Assembly: GCA_022791995.1 (NCBI GenBank)
Contig: JAAWAD010000030.1
Coordinates: 1-64,000 of the forward strand
DNA length: 64,000 nucleotides
Source: Lawsonibacter sp.
Lineage (GTDB): Bacteria; Bacillota; Clostridia; Oscillospirales; Oscillospiraceae
Direction of reading: 5' to 3'
Below the pieces are notes generated by a model that did not search any database, had not been told where the DNA came from, and saw only the letters and a program-made list of their open reading frames with translations. The position numbers and the translations under genes were made by a program. Shown in pieces: positions 18,132-27,658 of the stretch (position 1 is the first letter of the stretch; every line of letters starts with the position of its first letter).

Positions 18132-18160
18132 TTGACAGAAGCAGGCCGGGAGCGTACAAT
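18132..18160 (+). promoter_or_regulatory. Promoter of pyrG
   Basis: TTGACA and TACAAT are separated by 17 bases. The predicted start near 18167 is not the GGGC run used for reiterative-transcription control of pyrG in Bacillus, and no terminator hairpin is seen in the ~65-base leader. Confidence 0.75.
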
Positions 18161-18231
18161 ACAAAAGATTTTACAAAGGGACAAGGGGGTCCCGGGACAA
18201 GGAGGTTCCATCCATAACAGGAGGAATGTAT

Positions 18232-19857
18232 ATGGCTGCAAAGTATATTTTCGTCACTGGCGGCGTGGTATCCGGTCTGGGCAAGGGCATCACCGCCGCC
18301 AGTCTGGGCCGTCTGCTGAAGCAGCGGGGCCTGCACGTCAAGGTACAGAAGCTGGACCCCTATCTGAATGTGGACCCGGGAACTATGAGCCCTTACCAGC
18401 ATGGAGAGGTCTTTGTCACCGACGATGGGGCGGAGACCGACTTGGATCTGGGCCACTATGAGCGGTTTATTGACGAAAATCTCTCTGTCCACTCCTCGGT
18501 ATCCGCCGGCCGGATCTATTGGAATGTCCTGAATCAGGAACGGACGGGGAACTTTCTGGGCGCGACTGTCCAAATTATTCCCCACATCACCAACGAAATC
18601 AAAAACCACATTTACGCGCTGGATACCCCGGATACCGATGTGGCAATCGTGGAGATTGGCGGCACGGTAGGCGACATTGAAAGCCAGCCCTTTTTAGAGG
18701 CCATCCGGCAGGTCGCTGCGGAGCGTGGCCGACACCGCGTGATGTTTCTCCATGTCTCGCTGATTGTATCTATCCCTGGCAGCGGCGAGCTGAAAAGCAA
18801 GCCCACCCAGCACTCCGCCAAGGAGCTGCTCTCTCTGGGAATTCAGCCGGACGTGATTGTCTGCCGCAGCGACGCCCCCATTCCCCGGGACATTCGGGAA
18901 AAAATCTCTCTGTTTTGCAGTGTTCCCCCGGACCATGTCATCGGAAACCTCACCGCCGTCCTGCTGTACGAGGTTCCGCTGATGCTGGAACGGGAAGGAC
19001 TGGCCGATGTGGTGGTCCGCCGCCTTGGACTCATCTGCCCTACCCCTGATCTCACCGAGTGGGCTACCATGGTTCAGCGGGCCAAGCACCCTCAGGGTGC
19101 GGTTGACATCGCCCTGGTGGGAAAATACGTGGCCCTTCGGGACGCCTACCTGTCCGTCGCAGAGGCTCTGACCCACGGAGGAATTGAAAACGACGTCCAG
19201 GTTCATATCCACTGGGTGGACAGCGAGCAGGTGACGCCGGACAGCGCCCCCGCTCTTCTGGGGGAAGCGGATGGCATTCTGGTCCCTGGCGGCTTCGGAA
19301 ACCGGGGGATTGAGGGAAAAATTGCCGCTGTTCAGTACGCCCGGGAGCACAGAATCCCCTTTTTCGGAATCTGTCTGGGGATGCAGATGGCGGTGGTGGA
19401 GATCGCCCGACACCTGTGCGGTCTGACCGGCGCCCACTCCAGCGAGCTGTCCCAGACCACCGCTTACCCTGTCATCGACCTGATGCCCGATCAGCGGGAT
19501 ATCACCGCAAAAGGAGGAACCATGCGTCTGGGGGCCTATCCCTGCTGGATCACCGGTCGGGATACCCTGGCGTATCAGGCCTACGGGGCAGAGGAAATCT
19601 CAGAGCGTCACCGCCACCGCTATGAATTCCACAACGACTACCGGGAGACCTTGACCCGGGCCGGGCTGGTCCTGTCCGGCCTGTCCCCGGATGGACGGCT
19701 GGTGGAGATTGTCGAGCTGCCGGACCACCCCTGGTTCCTGGGCGTCCAGTTCCACCCGGAGCTGAAATCCCGGCCCAACCGGGCCCACCCCCTCTTCCGG
19801 GCGTTTGTCGGCGCGGCAAAACAACACCGGAGCCAGCACACCGCATCGAACGCATAA
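18232..19857 (+). CDS. pyrG: CTP synthase
   Basis: Converts UTP to CTP using ATP and glutamine. The 541 residues comprise an N-terminal synthetase domain ([34 protein letters not shown]) and a C-terminal class I glutaminase domain with the nucleophile in GICLGMQ and the His/Glu pair in QFHPE. The ATG at 18232 is preferred over the one at 18226 because it has seven-base spacing to AGGAGG. The gene is monocistronic, with its own promoter and terminator. Confidence 0.97.
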   Translation: MAAKYIFVTGGVVSGLGKGITAASLGRLLKQRGLHVKVQKLDPYLNVDPGTMSPYQHGEVFVTDDGAETDLDLGHYERFIDENLSVHSSVSAGRIYWNVLNQERTGNFLGATVQIIPHITNEIKNHIYALDTPDTDVAIVEIGGTVGDIESQPFLEAIRQVAAERGRHRVMFLHVSLIVSIPGSGELKSKPTQHSAKELLSLGIQPDVIVCRSDAPIPRDIREKISLFCSVPPDHVIGNLTAVLLYEVPLMLEREGLADVVVRRLGLICPTPDLTEWATMVQRAKHPQGAVDIALVGKYVALRDAYLSVAEALTHGGIENDVQVHIHWVDSEQVTPDSAPALLGEADGILVPGGFGNRGIEGKIAAVQYAREHRIPFFGICLGMQMAVVEIARHLCGLTGAHSSELSQTTAYPVIDLMPDQRDITAKGGTMRLGAYPCWITGRDTLAYQAYGAEEISERHRHRYEFHNDYRETLTRAGLVLSGLSPDGRLVEIVELPDHPWFLGVQFHPELKSRPNRAHPLFRAFVGAAKQHRSQHTASNA

Positions 19858-19861
19858 AAAA

Positions 19862-19927
19862 CTCCCCATAAAGCCGGTTCAGGGCCGCCTTCGCCTGAAC
19901 CAGTTTTATGGGGAGCCTTGTTTTTCC
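19862..19927. terminator. Terminator between pyrG and the LuxR gene
   Basis: A long two-part stem: CTCCCCATAAA (19862-19872) pairs with TTTATGGGGAG (19905-19915), enclosing a GGTTCAGG/CCTGAACC stem. TTGTTTTT follows on the plus side and an A-run precedes it, so it may serve both convergent genes. Confidence 0.75.
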
Positions 19928-19977
19928 AGGTATATTGACAGGCGGAACAGCCTGCCTCTTCTCTGCACGCCAGGCAG

Positions 19978-21084
19978 TCAGCCGGTGTAAAAGTGAAGCT
20001 TTTCCAAAATCTGTTTCTGATTCTTGATCTCCAGCTTGGAGTAAATTGCGGCCAGGTGCTTTTTCACTGTGGGAACGCTGACAAAAAGGGACGCAGAAAT
20101 CTGCTCGTTGGAAAAGCCTCGCAGCAGCAGATGCAAAACCTCCATCTCCCTTTCCGTCAGCCCAAAATCCCGCTGCATTTGGGACAGGATCTGTTCCATG
20201 ACATAGGACAGGTCGAAAAACAGACAGACATAGCACTCCTCATGGCCCCACTGGGACACATGCGCTCTTGTCACCTCCAGGAACAGCGGGGTATCCTTCA
20301 TCTTATACACCACATGCCGCTTTAAAAAGGGAGGCTCCTGGTCCAGTGTCCGGCTTAACGCACGAAAACAGTCGGCCACTGGATTGTTCCCCAAATCCTG
20401 AAAGCCCATCTGCGCCAGCCGCTGGCGGTATGTGGTGTTGCCCCCCAAAAAGTTCAGCCTTTTGTCAAAGTAGCTCACACCCACACAGTGGTAACTGTTC
20501 AGCATGTGCAGCATCATTTCCATGTCCAGTTCCCGGCCATAGTCTTTCAGCGCATTGCTGAAATGGGGCTGGAACAGAGAGATCATCTCCAGCTCCTCCT
20601 CTGTAAAGTGGTTCTTGTCCTGGGAGCGATGGATGGAAAAGACACCGCGCAGATTTTGGTTACGGATGGAGAAATTCGTCTCAATGGAGTCATGCAGCCC
20701 CATGGGAAGGAGGAATTCCTGAAAGTAGGGGGAGTTTTTCCGCACGCTCTGATTGAACATCTGGTTGGTCAAGAAGCTGACGCTCTGGTCCGAGTCCAGG
20801 ATAGACAATACATCATCCAGGTGACAGTACTCACACTCATATCGCCGCTTTTGCTCGTCATTCCAGTTGATGGTATAGATGGAGTGCGTTTTATACAGAT
20901 TTCCCTGCTTTTGATAAAACAGAAAGTTCGCCTTCTCGAAGAAGATCACCTTGTACAGCTCTGCAAAAAAGCCCTCCATCCGTTTGGAGAGGGTTACAGA
21001 GTCATCGTACAGGTCGGCAATCATCTGATTGATTTTCTCCAGCTTGGACGGAGTTAAAATCCCTTTTCCATCACGCGAGATCAT
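19978..21084 (-). CDS. LuxR-family transcriptional regulator
   Basis: A 368-residue regulator. The N-terminal ~190 residues have a GAF/PAS-like sensor pattern, a middle section follows, and the C-terminus (~305-365) is a LuxR helix-turn-helix with LTEREMEVLHLLLRGFSNEQIS then TVKKHL. No receiver-domain aspartate motif is seen, so direct ligand sensing is more likely than phosphorylation. The ATG at 21084 follows AAAGGGAGGG. It is divergent from the racemase/TRAP operon and is the natural candidate to control it; that link rests on position only. Confidence 0.85.
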   Translation of the reverse strand: MISRDGKGILTPSKLEKINQMIADLYDDSVTLSKRMEGFFAELYKVIFFEKANFLFYQKQGNLYKTHSIYTINWNDEQKRRYECEYCHLDDVLSILDSDQSVSFLTNQMFNQSVRKNSPYFQEFLLPMGLHDSIETNFSIRNQNLRGVFSIHRSQDKNHFTEEELEMISLFQPHFSNALKDYGRELDMEMMLHMLNSYHCVGVSYFDKRLNFLGGNTTYRQRLAQMGFQDLGNNPVADCFRALSRTLDQEPPFLKRHVVYKMKDTPLFLEVTRAHVSQWGHEECYVCLFFDLSYVMEQILSQMQRDFGLTEREMEVLHLLLRGFSNEQISASLFVSVPTVKKHLAAIYSKLEIKNQKQILEKLHFYTG

Positions 21085-21116
21085 CCGTATCCCTCCCTTT
21101 GAATATGAAATGGTTC

Positions 21117-21157
21117 AGGCTCCGCCTGACAGGCGGAGCCTCGGGGATATCCCCGAG
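21117..21157. repeat. Two adjoining palindromes in the luxR leader
   Basis: AGGCTCCGCC and GGCGGAGCCT form 10-base arms around TGACA (21117-21141). They abut a fully palindromic 18-mer (21140-21157, core GGGGATATCCCC). Both lie just upstream of the luxR start. They could be operators or a leader hairpin pair; no T-run marks a terminator. Confidence 0.6.
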
Positions 21158-21349
21158 AAAATTTCAGTTCATGTAAAAATATCCTTTGGGATACCATGTA
21201 TGGTCCAAACGTACCAAAAGAATGGACCACAGTACAAACCGAAACGGGCCCCAGGGCGGTTTTCCCAAGCGTGTTCAAGCGCTATACTTTTCAATATACA
21301 CAGGAAAACCAGACAACAGCCCATAAAATCTCAAGTTTCCGCCGTTTTC

Positions 21350-21375
21350 ATGGTTTATTATACTGTGAAAACCAT
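21350..21375 (+). promoter_or_regulatory. Inverted repeat over a TATACT box upstream of the racemase gene
   Basis: ATGGTTT (21350-21356) and AAACCAT (21369-21375) flank TTATTATACTGTG. A TATACT -10 candidate lies inside the repeat, and the -35 at 17 bases (TTTCCG) is weak, as expected for an activated promoter. This is a candidate operator for the divergent LuxR protein. The rest of the 383-base gap holds no gene that I can support. Confidence 0.4.
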
Positions 21376-21467
21376 AAAAAGTCAAACAGTTTTCCTTCTT
21401 CGCTTGATTCGCCTGCTTTTTCTGTGAAAAATCTGCGGTCTTCCGCGCAAAGGAGTGAGGCCAGGAT

Positions 21468-22508
21468 ATGACAGCACAGGATGAATTCCAGCTTGAGACC
21501 ATCGACGGAAGACGAGCCGTCACCTGTATCGAGACCCATACCGAGGGAGAGCCCACCCGAACGATCCTCTCCGGCTTCCCAAAAATCCCTGGCAATACCA
21601 TGGAGGAAAAGATGCTCTATATGATGGAGCACCAGGACTGGCTGCGCAAAGCCATCTGCTTTGAGCCCCGGGGAAATGACGTGATGTCTGGCACTATTGT
21701 TACCGCTCCCTGTGACCCCCGTGCCGATTTCGGCGTGCTCTACTACGAGGTGGGCAACTGGATGCCGATGTGCGGCCACGACACCATTGGTGTATCCACC
21801 GCTCTTGTGGAGAGCGGGCTGGTCCAGGCCCAGGAGCCCTATACGCACCTTACACTGGACACCCCCTCCGGCCTGGTTCAGGTGAGCATTGAGGTCAGGG
21901 ACGGTGTTGCGCAGCGCGTCTCTTTCCAAAACGCCCCGGCCTTTGTCATGAACCGAAACGTGAGCGTGCAGGTGCCGGAGTACGGCTCCATCCAGTTGGA
22001 CATCGCCTATGGTGGCAACGTCTTCGCCATTGTTCCTGCCGCCAGCATGGATCTGGTTCTGGAAAAAGAAAACGCCAGACAGATTGTGGAAAAGGGCAAC
22101 TACCTGAAGAAATTTATCAATGAGCAGGTGGAGATCCGTCACCCCTATCTGGAAATTATGAACCAGGTCACACATGTCGAGTTCTATGCCCCAGGCACCG
22201 ACGGAATTTCCGATGTAAAAAATGCCGTGGTCATCCCTCCCGCCGCCATCGACCGGAGCCCCTGCGGGACGGGAACCTCCGCAAAGATGGCTCTGCTCCA
22301 CGCCCAGGGGAAGCTGCGGGTCGGCCAGCCCTTTGTCCACGAGAGCCTGATCGGCAGTCTGTTCCACTGCACCATTGTAGAGGAGACCCAGGTCAGCGGC
22401 ATTCCCGCCATTGTTCCCGAAATCAGCGGACGGGCCTTCGTCATGGGAAAGAGCACTCTTTTGTTTGACCCCAGAGACCCCTTCCCCGAGGGATTTCTGT
22501 TGGGCTAA
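21468..22508 (+). CDS. Proline racemase / hydroxyproline epimerase family protein
   Basis: A 346-residue member of the proline racemase family. Both catalytic cysteines are present: the first in MCGHDTIG and the second in SPCGTGTSAK. This favours a racemase or epimerase over the trans-3-hydroxyproline dehydratase branch, which lacks the second cysteine. The Asp after MCGH is unusual, since Gly, Ala or Asn is commoner, so the substrate may not be proline. It is followed by a TRAP transporter that probably imports its substrate. The start at 21468 has AAGGAG slightly far upstream. Confidence 0.85.
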   Translation: MTAQDEFQLETIDGRRAVTCIETHTEGEPTRTILSGFPKIPGNTMEEKMLYMMEHQDWLRKAICFEPRGNDVMSGTIVTAPCDPRADFGVLYYEVGNWMPMCGHDTIGVSTALVESGLVQAQEPYTHLTLDTPSGLVQVSIEVRDGVAQRVSFQNAPAFVMNRNVSVQVPEYGSIQLDIAYGGNVFAIVPAASMDLVLEKENARQIVEKGNYLKKFINEQVEIRHPYLEIMNQVTHVEFYAPGTDGISDVKNAVVIPPAAIDRSPCGTGTSAKMALLHAQGKLRVGQPFVHESLIGSLFHCTIVEETQVSGIPAIVPEISGRAFVMGKSTLLFDPRDPFPEGFLLG

Positions 22509-22631
22509 AAAACCAATTCTTCTTCGTATTCCCGCCCCTCTGCAGGGGGACAGGAACCACAAGGGGGCACATCCACCTGGCGGGACACGAAGGCAAATTG
22601 GGAGAAAAAGAAAAACTGAGGAGGAATTCAA

Positions 22632-23681
22632 ATGAAAAGAAAAGGTTTACTGTGCGGCGCTTTGGCTCTGTGCCTGACGCTGGCTCTGGCGGCCTGCGGG
22701 GGCGGCGGACAGACCAGCACCCCCGCAGCCGGGGGAAGCTCTGCCGACAGCAGCAGCGGAGACTCGTACCGCATCCGTGTGGCCCATGTATGTGGCACAG
22801 GCGCCCCCTTCGATTACGGCGCTCAGGAATTTAAAAAGCTGGTGGAGGAGAGAAGCGGCGGCCGCATCACCGTGGAGGTCTTTGCCGGTGACATGACCAC
22901 GGACGAGGTGGAGGCCGTGGAGATGGCCCAAAACAACAACCTGGAGATTGCCTGGGTCGGCACCGGCAGCATCAGCGGCTTTGTCCCCGAGCTCGGGGTA
23001 TTCCAGCTGCCCTTCCTCTTCCAGGATCTGGACCACGTGGAGGCTGCGATTGCCGGCGAGTTCGGCCAAACAATGATCGACAAGGTCAGCGCCGTGGACG
23101 GCTTGGTCGCAATCGGCTTCCATGAGGACGGCTGGCGCAATATCCTCACCAACAATATCCCCATCAACAGCGTGGAGGATATGAAGGGCGTCCGCATGAG
23201 AGCCATGATGGACCCGGTCTGTGTGGCGATGTATGAGTCTATGGGCTCTGTGCCCATTTCCCTGGCCTCCGGCGAGCAGTTTACCGGCCTTCAGAACGGC
23301 GTGGTAGACGGCACCGACAACAGCGCCCTGTATGCCAAGGCCGACGGCTATATTGAGGCTGTCAACTGTATCTGTGACATCCACCACTTCTACACCAGCG
23401 GCATCGTGGTGTGCAGCCAGACCTGGTTTGAGCGCCTGAGCGCCGAGGACCAGGCGCTGATTCGGACAGCCGCCGAGGAGGCCGGAGCCGCCCAGCGTGC
23501 CTGGTTCCTGGACGCGGACGAGTCTTTGATTGCGGAATATGAGGAAAAGGGATATACCGTGACCCGTCCCACCGACCTTGACGCCTGGAAGGCCGCCACC
23601 CAGAGCACCTATGACAAGATGTATGCCGAGCACCCCGATTGGGAGCCGCTGGTTACGATGATTCAGAACGCCAAGCCCTGA
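22632..23681 (+). CDS. TRAP transporter substrate-binding lipoprotein (DctP type)
   Basis: Extracytoplasmic solute receptor of a TRAP transporter. The 349 residues have a lipoprotein signal ending LALAACG, a Ser/Gly-rich tether, then the DctP fold (RIRVAHVCGTG at the start, FQLPFLFQDLDHVEAA, GLQNGVVDGTDN). The conserved receptor arginine that binds carboxylates is probably in GVRMRAMM. Start codon 22632 follows GAGGAATT. The co-encoded racemase suggests a proline-like or other amino/hydroxy-acid ligand; that is inference. Confidence 0.93.
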   Translation: MKRKGLLCGALALCLTLALAACGGGGQTSTPAAGGSSADSSSGDSYRIRVAHVCGTGAPFDYGAQEFKKLVEERSGGRITVEVFAGDMTTDEVEAVEMAQNNNLEIAWVGTGSISGFVPELGVFQLPFLFQDLDHVEAAIAGEFGQTMIDKVSAVDGLVAIGFHEDGWRNILTNNIPINSVEDMKGVRMRAMMDPVCVAMYESMGSVPISLASGEQFTGLQNGVVDGTDNSALYAKADGYIEAVNCICDIHHFYTSGIVVCSQTWFERLSAEDQALIRTAAEEAGAAQRAWFLDADESLIAEYEEKGYTVTRPTDLDAWKAATQSTYDKMYAEHPDWEPLVTMIQNAKP

Positions 23682-23709
23682 TTGAAACAAGACAGTATAC
23701 ATGCGCTGG

Positions 23710-23774
23710 AGCTGCTGCGACGGGCCCTCGCTTGTTGGCCTTAGGCTGACCAGCGCCCGACGCAGCAGCTTTTC
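23710..23774 (+). terminator. Intercistronic hairpin between DctP and DctQ genes
   Basis: AGCTGCTGCG (23710-23719) pairs with CGCAGCAGCT (23761-23770), followed by TTTT. It probably acts as a partial terminator or mRNA stabiliser, giving more binding protein than permease. Confidence 0.55.
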
Positions 23775-23802
23775 CGGTTGATCTGTGAGGTGACACATCA
23801 AA

Positions 23803-24339
23803 ATGGAAAAACAAATTCGCGTTCTCCACAAAATTGGGGACGGCATCAACCTGCTCTCTCGGGGCGCGCTGGGGCTGATGAGCCTTGCGCTGTGCATCGC
23901 GGTCATCGGGCAGCTGATTCTGCGGTGGTTTGGAACCTCTCTGAGCTGGGCCAGTGAGTTTTCCTGCTACATTTTTGTATGGACAACCATGCTGGGCAGT
24001 GCCGTTGCCAGCCGCCATCTGCTTCACATCGGCGTAGACATGATAGTCAACTGCTTCCATGGTCCGATCAAAAAATTTCTTCTGATCCTGGCAAACCTCA
24101 TCCTTCTGGCAGCCCTTTTTCTGTTTATCACAGCCAGCGGCCAGTACACAATCACCCAGATGAGTCACAGTATGACTTCTATGAAAATCTCCCTGGCCTG
24201 GTTCTACTGCTCCCTCCCCATCAGCGGCATCATTATGGTCTACTACACCTTTGTCCAGTTGCTGGAGACCATCTGCTATGGCGAGGCAGTTAAGCTCCCT
24301 CTGCCCGGGGATGAGGAAGAGAAAGGAGAGCATTCATGA
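23803..24339 (+). CDS. TRAP transporter small permease (DctQ type)
   Basis: A 178-residue membrane protein with four hydrophobic segments and the DctQ pattern WASEFSCYIFVWTTMLGSA. It pairs with the large permease to form the TRAP membrane complex. The ATG at 23803 follows GAGGTGA. The last four bases overlap the start of the DctM gene (ATGA), indicating coupled translation. Confidence 0.92.
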   Translation: MEKQIRVLHKIGDGINLLSRGALGLMSLALCIAVIGQLILRWFGTSLSWASEFSCYIFVWTTMLGSAVASRHLLHIGVDMIVNCFHGPIKKFLLILANLILLAALFLFITASGQYTITQMSHSMTSMKISLAWFYCSLPISGIIMVYYTFVQLLETICYGEAVKLPLPGDEEEKGEHS

Positions 24340-25631
24340 GCAGTCTTTTCAGCGGTATTATTCTGTTTGGCAGCTTCTTTCTGTTCCTGGCCCTGAGCGT
24401 GCCAATCGCCTTTGTTCTGGTGGTCTCCACCGTCTCTTACGCCCTTTTGAGCACAGGCGCGGTCAATCTGGCCCTGGTCCCCCAGCGGATCATCTATGGC
24501 ATCAACAGCTTTACCCTTCTCTGCCTGCCCTTCTTTGTGCTTGCGGGAAATATCATGAACCACGGCGGTATTACCATGCGGCTGGTTCGGTTTGCCCGGG
24601 CCTTTGTAGGCCATATCCGCGGCGGCTTGGCTATGGTGGACGTTCTGGTATGTATGATGTTTGGCACCGTGTCTGGCTCCGCCGTGGCCGGCACAGCGGC
24701 AGTGGGCTCTCTGATGATTCCCGCTATGAAAAAGGAGGGCTACACCCCCGGCTTCGCCGCAGGCCTGACCTCTGTCGCCTCCACCTGTGCCCCCATTATC
24801 CCTCCCAGTCTGGCGTTTGTTATCTATGGAGCGGCAGCTAAGGTCTCTGTCGGCGATATGTTCATCGCTGGTGTGATTCCCGGGATTCTGATGGGCTGCC
24901 TGATGATGTGCGTTGTCTATTTCTTTGCACTCCGGCGCGGCTTTACCAAAGAGGAGAAGAGCAGCTGGGCCGAGCGCTGGGAGGCCACCAAGCAGGCCCT
25001 CCCCTGCATTGGCCTGCCCCTAATTGTGGTGGGCGGTATCATGATGGGCTGGTTTACGCCTACCGAAGCGGCGGCGGCGGCAGTGCTGTATTCTCTGTTT
25101 CTGTCCGTCATTGTCTACAGAAGCGTTACACTGAAGGACCTGTGGAAATCCCTGATTGACAGCGCCATCGACAGCGGCACAGTGATGCTGATTGTGGGCG
25201 GCTGCTACCTCTTCGGGTGGGTCATCTCCAACGAGCGCTGGGCAGTGAAGCTCACCGACGCTCTGGTTTCCATGAGCGCCCCCCTGTTTATCAAGCTGAT
25301 TCTAATCAATCTGGTCCTTCTGGTGGTGGGAATGTTTATGGACAGCGCCCCTGCCATTATGTTAATTGCCCCCATCCTGGCCCCCGCAATGGAGGGCCTG
25401 GGACTGGATCCCATTCAAACCGGCATGATTGTCTGCATGAACCTGACCATCGGTCTGAGTACTCCGCCGGTGGGCGTATGTCTCTACTCCGCTACCAACA
25501 TCTCCAAATGCAAATTTGGCGAGACCGTGAAGGAGGCAATGCCCTTTATTCTTGCCTCCCTGGCCGCACTCGGGTGCATCACCTACATTCCTGTACTCTC
25601 CAAAATCCCTTTCCTCCTGATGGGAAGATAG
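24336..25631 (+). CDS. TRAP transporter large permease (DctM type)
   Basis: A 431-residue channel subunit with about 12 hydrophobic helices. Diagnostic DctM motifs are present: GTVSGSAVAGTAAVGS, IPPSLAFVIYG and a glycine-rich TPPVGVCLY near the C-terminus. It uses sodium (or proton) coupling to move the ligand delivered by the binding lipoprotein. It is the last gene of the operon and a strong terminator follows. Confidence 0.95.
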   Translation: MSSLFSGIILFGSFFLFLALSVPIAFVLVVSTVSYALLSTGAVNLALVPQRIIYGINSFTLLCLPFFVLAGNIMNHGGITMRLVRFARAFVGHIRGGLAMVDVLVCMMFGTVSGSAVAGTAAVGSLMIPAMKKEGYTPGFAAGLTSVASTCAPIIPPSLAFVIYGAAAKVSVGDMFIAGVIPGILMGCLMMCVVYFFALRRGFTKEEKSSWAERWEATKQALPCIGLPLIVVGGIMMGWFTPTEAAAAAVLYSLFLSVIVYRSVTLKDLWKSLIDSAIDSGTVMLIVGGCYLFGWVISNERWAVKLTDALVSMSAPLFIKLILINLVLLVVGMFMDSAPAIMLIAPILAPAMEGLGLDPIQTGMIVCMNLTIGLSTPPVGVCLYSATNISKCKFGETVKEAMPFILASLAALGCITYIPVLSKIPFLLMGR

Positions 25632-25680
25632 TTTGCCCCCTTTTTCCGGCCTTTCCCCGCGGCGTCTGCCGGAACACAGA

Positions 25681-25720
25681 ACCGGGCGGTGTCAGTAGGA
25701 CACCGCCCGGTCTCTTATTT
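25681..25720 (+). terminator. Terminator of the racemase/TRAP operon
   Basis: A perfect 13-base-pair stem (25681-25693 with 25699-25711) around AGTAG, followed by CTCTTATTT. Confidence 0.7.
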
Positions 25721-25731
25721 CCAGCCCAGTC

Positions 25732-27633
25732 TCAGGCCAGACCGTTCAGATTTTGGTAGAGCTTTTCCGGGTCAGCGGAGGCCACCAGCTTATCGGTGTC
25801 GTCATCCGTTGAGGCGATGGCTACAATGCGGCCCAGCACCTCCAGGTGCTCCTCGCCCTTAGCGGCGATGCCAACCACCAGCTTGACCTTGTCGCCGTTC
25901 CAGTCAATGCCTTCGGGATAGGTCATGACTACCACGCCGGTGCGCTTGATGAGGGGCTTCACATCATTGGTTCCGTGGGGAATGGCCACATGGCTTCCGA
26001 TGGCCACCGAGAAGCTGGCCTCCCGGTCCAGCATCCCCTGGATGTAGGCCTCGTCCACATAGCCGCTTTCCACCATCCGCTTCCCGCAGGCGCGGATGGC
26101 CTCCTCGGGGGTAACAGGGGCGCAGTTCAGAACGATATTCTTCCGCTCCAGCAGAATCCCGGCGGCAGGGACCTCCTCCTTGGGGGCCTCCGCCGGGGCG
26201 GCGGGAGCAGGAGTGGCCCCGCCCTTTCGAGCCTCCAGCAGCTCCTCCACCAGGGCGTCGTATTCGGGAGCGCCCATGAAGTTATGAATGGGGATAATCC
26301 GGGCCTGGGGAGCGCGCTGGGCAGCCCGCCCGGACAGCTCATGGTGGGTCACCACAATCTGGCAGTCCCCGGGAATCTCGGATACCGGGTGGTGAATCAC
26401 CTCAATCCCGGTGATGCCCGCATCCTTCAGCTTGTTGCGCAGCATAGTCGCCCCCATAGCGGAGGAGCCCATGCCCGCATCACAGGCAAAGACGATCTTC
26501 TTTACAGAGTGGATGTCCACCGAAGCGCCGGTGGTGGATTCTGCGGACACGCTCTGGCCCTTGCTGGCCGCCTTGGAGGCAGCCACCTGAGCCTGGGCTT
26601 CCGCCAGACTGGCGTCCTTGCCAAAGAACTTCAGCAGGAAAACGGAGATAGCAAAGCTGACCACGGCGGCAATGCCGATTCCGGCGAAGTTGGCCATGTA
26701 GCCGCCCGGAGGGGTCATCAGCACCTCAGCGATGATGGAGCCGGGGGAGGCCGCGGCCACAAGTCCGCCGCCCAGGGCGGACAGGGTGAAGATGCCGGCC
26801 ATGTTGCCGATCATGGGGCCCAGAATGACGATGGGGTTCATCAGGACATAGGGGAAGTAGATCTCGTGGATGCCACCAACAAACTGAATGAAAGCGGCAG
26901 CGCCGGCGGAGGAGCGGGTCTCCCCCTTGCCGGCCACGCAGTAGGCCAGCAGCAGCCCCAGGCCGGGTCCGGGGTTGGACTCAATCATGAACAGGATGGA
27001 CTTGCCGGCCTCCAGAGCCTGGGCGGTGCCGATGGGGGTGAAGACGCCGTGGTTGATGGCGTTGTTCAGTAAGAGCACCTTGGCGGGCTCCACCAGCACG
27101 GCGGTGAAGGGCAGCAGGCCGTGGTTGACCAGGAACTCCACGCCGCTTCCTAATATATTGGTGATCACCACGCAGGCCGGGCCGATGACGAAGATGGACA
27201 GCACAGCCAGGATACCGCCGATGATGCCCACCGAGAAGTTGTTGACCACCATCTCGAAGCCGGCGGGGATGTGACCCTCCATCTTCTCGTCAAACTTCTT
27301 GATGCACCAGCCGCCCAGAGGGCCGCAGATCATGGCACCGATAAACATGGTGCTCTCGGTGGAGGCGATGGCGCCCAGGGTGGCCAGGGCGCCGGTCACA
27401 GCCCCCTTCTGGCCTCCCACCGCCCGGCCGCCGGTGTAGCCGATGAGGATGGGCAGCAGATAGGAAAGCATGGGGCCCACCATGTTGTTGATGGTGGCGG
27501 CGGGGCCCCATTTGCCAAGCCAGCCGTCGGGGATAAACAGGGCGGCAATCAGGCCCCAGGCAATGAAGGCGCCGATGTTGGGCATTACCATTCCGCTGAG
27601 GAAACGCCCAAACTTCTGTACATGTTCTTTCAA
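25732..27633 (-). CDS. mtlA: Mannitol PTS permease EIICBA
   Basis: Imports and phosphorylates mannitol to mannitol-1-phosphate. The 633 residues carry a full three-domain chain: EIIC membrane domain (1-~340, with GGIHEIYFPYVLM), EIIB (~375-460, phosphocysteine in ACDAGMGSS, Cys384) and EIIA (~490-633, phosphohistidine in IPHGT near 553). The fused EIIA is notable, since Firmicutes often encode it separately as MtlF. The start is TTG at 27633, nine bases after AAGGA. An in-frame GTG at 27654 has no ribosome site. The gene follows ptsI by 25 bases. Confidence 0.95.
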   Translation of the reverse strand: MKEHVQKFGRFLSGMVMPNIGAFIAWGLIAALFIPDGWLGKWGPAATINNMVGPMLSYLLPILIGYTGGRAVGGQKGAVTGALATLGAIASTESTMFIGAMICGPLGGWCIKKFDEKMEGHIPAGFEMVVNNFSVGIIGGILAVLSIFVIGPACVVITNILGSGVEFLVNHGLLPFTAVLVEPAKVLLLNNAINHGVFTPIGTAQALEAGKSILFMIESNPGPGLGLLLAYCVAGKGETRSSAGAAAFIQFVGGIHEIYFPYVLMNPIVILGPMIGNMAGIFTLSALGGGLVAAASPGSIIAEVLMTPPGGYMANFAGIGIAAVVSFAISVFLLKFFGKDASLAEAQAQVAASKAASKGQSVSAESTTGASVDIHSVKKIVFACDAGMGSSAMGATMLRNKLKDAGITGIEVIHHPVSEIPGDCQIVVTHHELSGRAAQRAPQARIIPIHNFMGAPEYDALVEELLEARKGGATPAPAAPAEAPKEEVPAAGILLERKNIVLNCAPVTPEEAIRACGKRMVESGYVDEAYIQGMLDREASFSVAIGSHVAIPHGTNDVKPLIKRTGVVVMTYPEGIDWNGDKVKLVVGIAAKGEEHLEVLGRIVAIASTDDDTDKLVASADPEKLYQNLNGLA

Positions 27634-27658
27634 AGGAGATCGTCCTTTCCTCACATAT

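Noticed and set aside
18161..18231. Reiterative-transcription (GGGC) control of pyrG as in Bacillus.
   Set aside because: The predicted start site is A-rich and no leader terminator is present.
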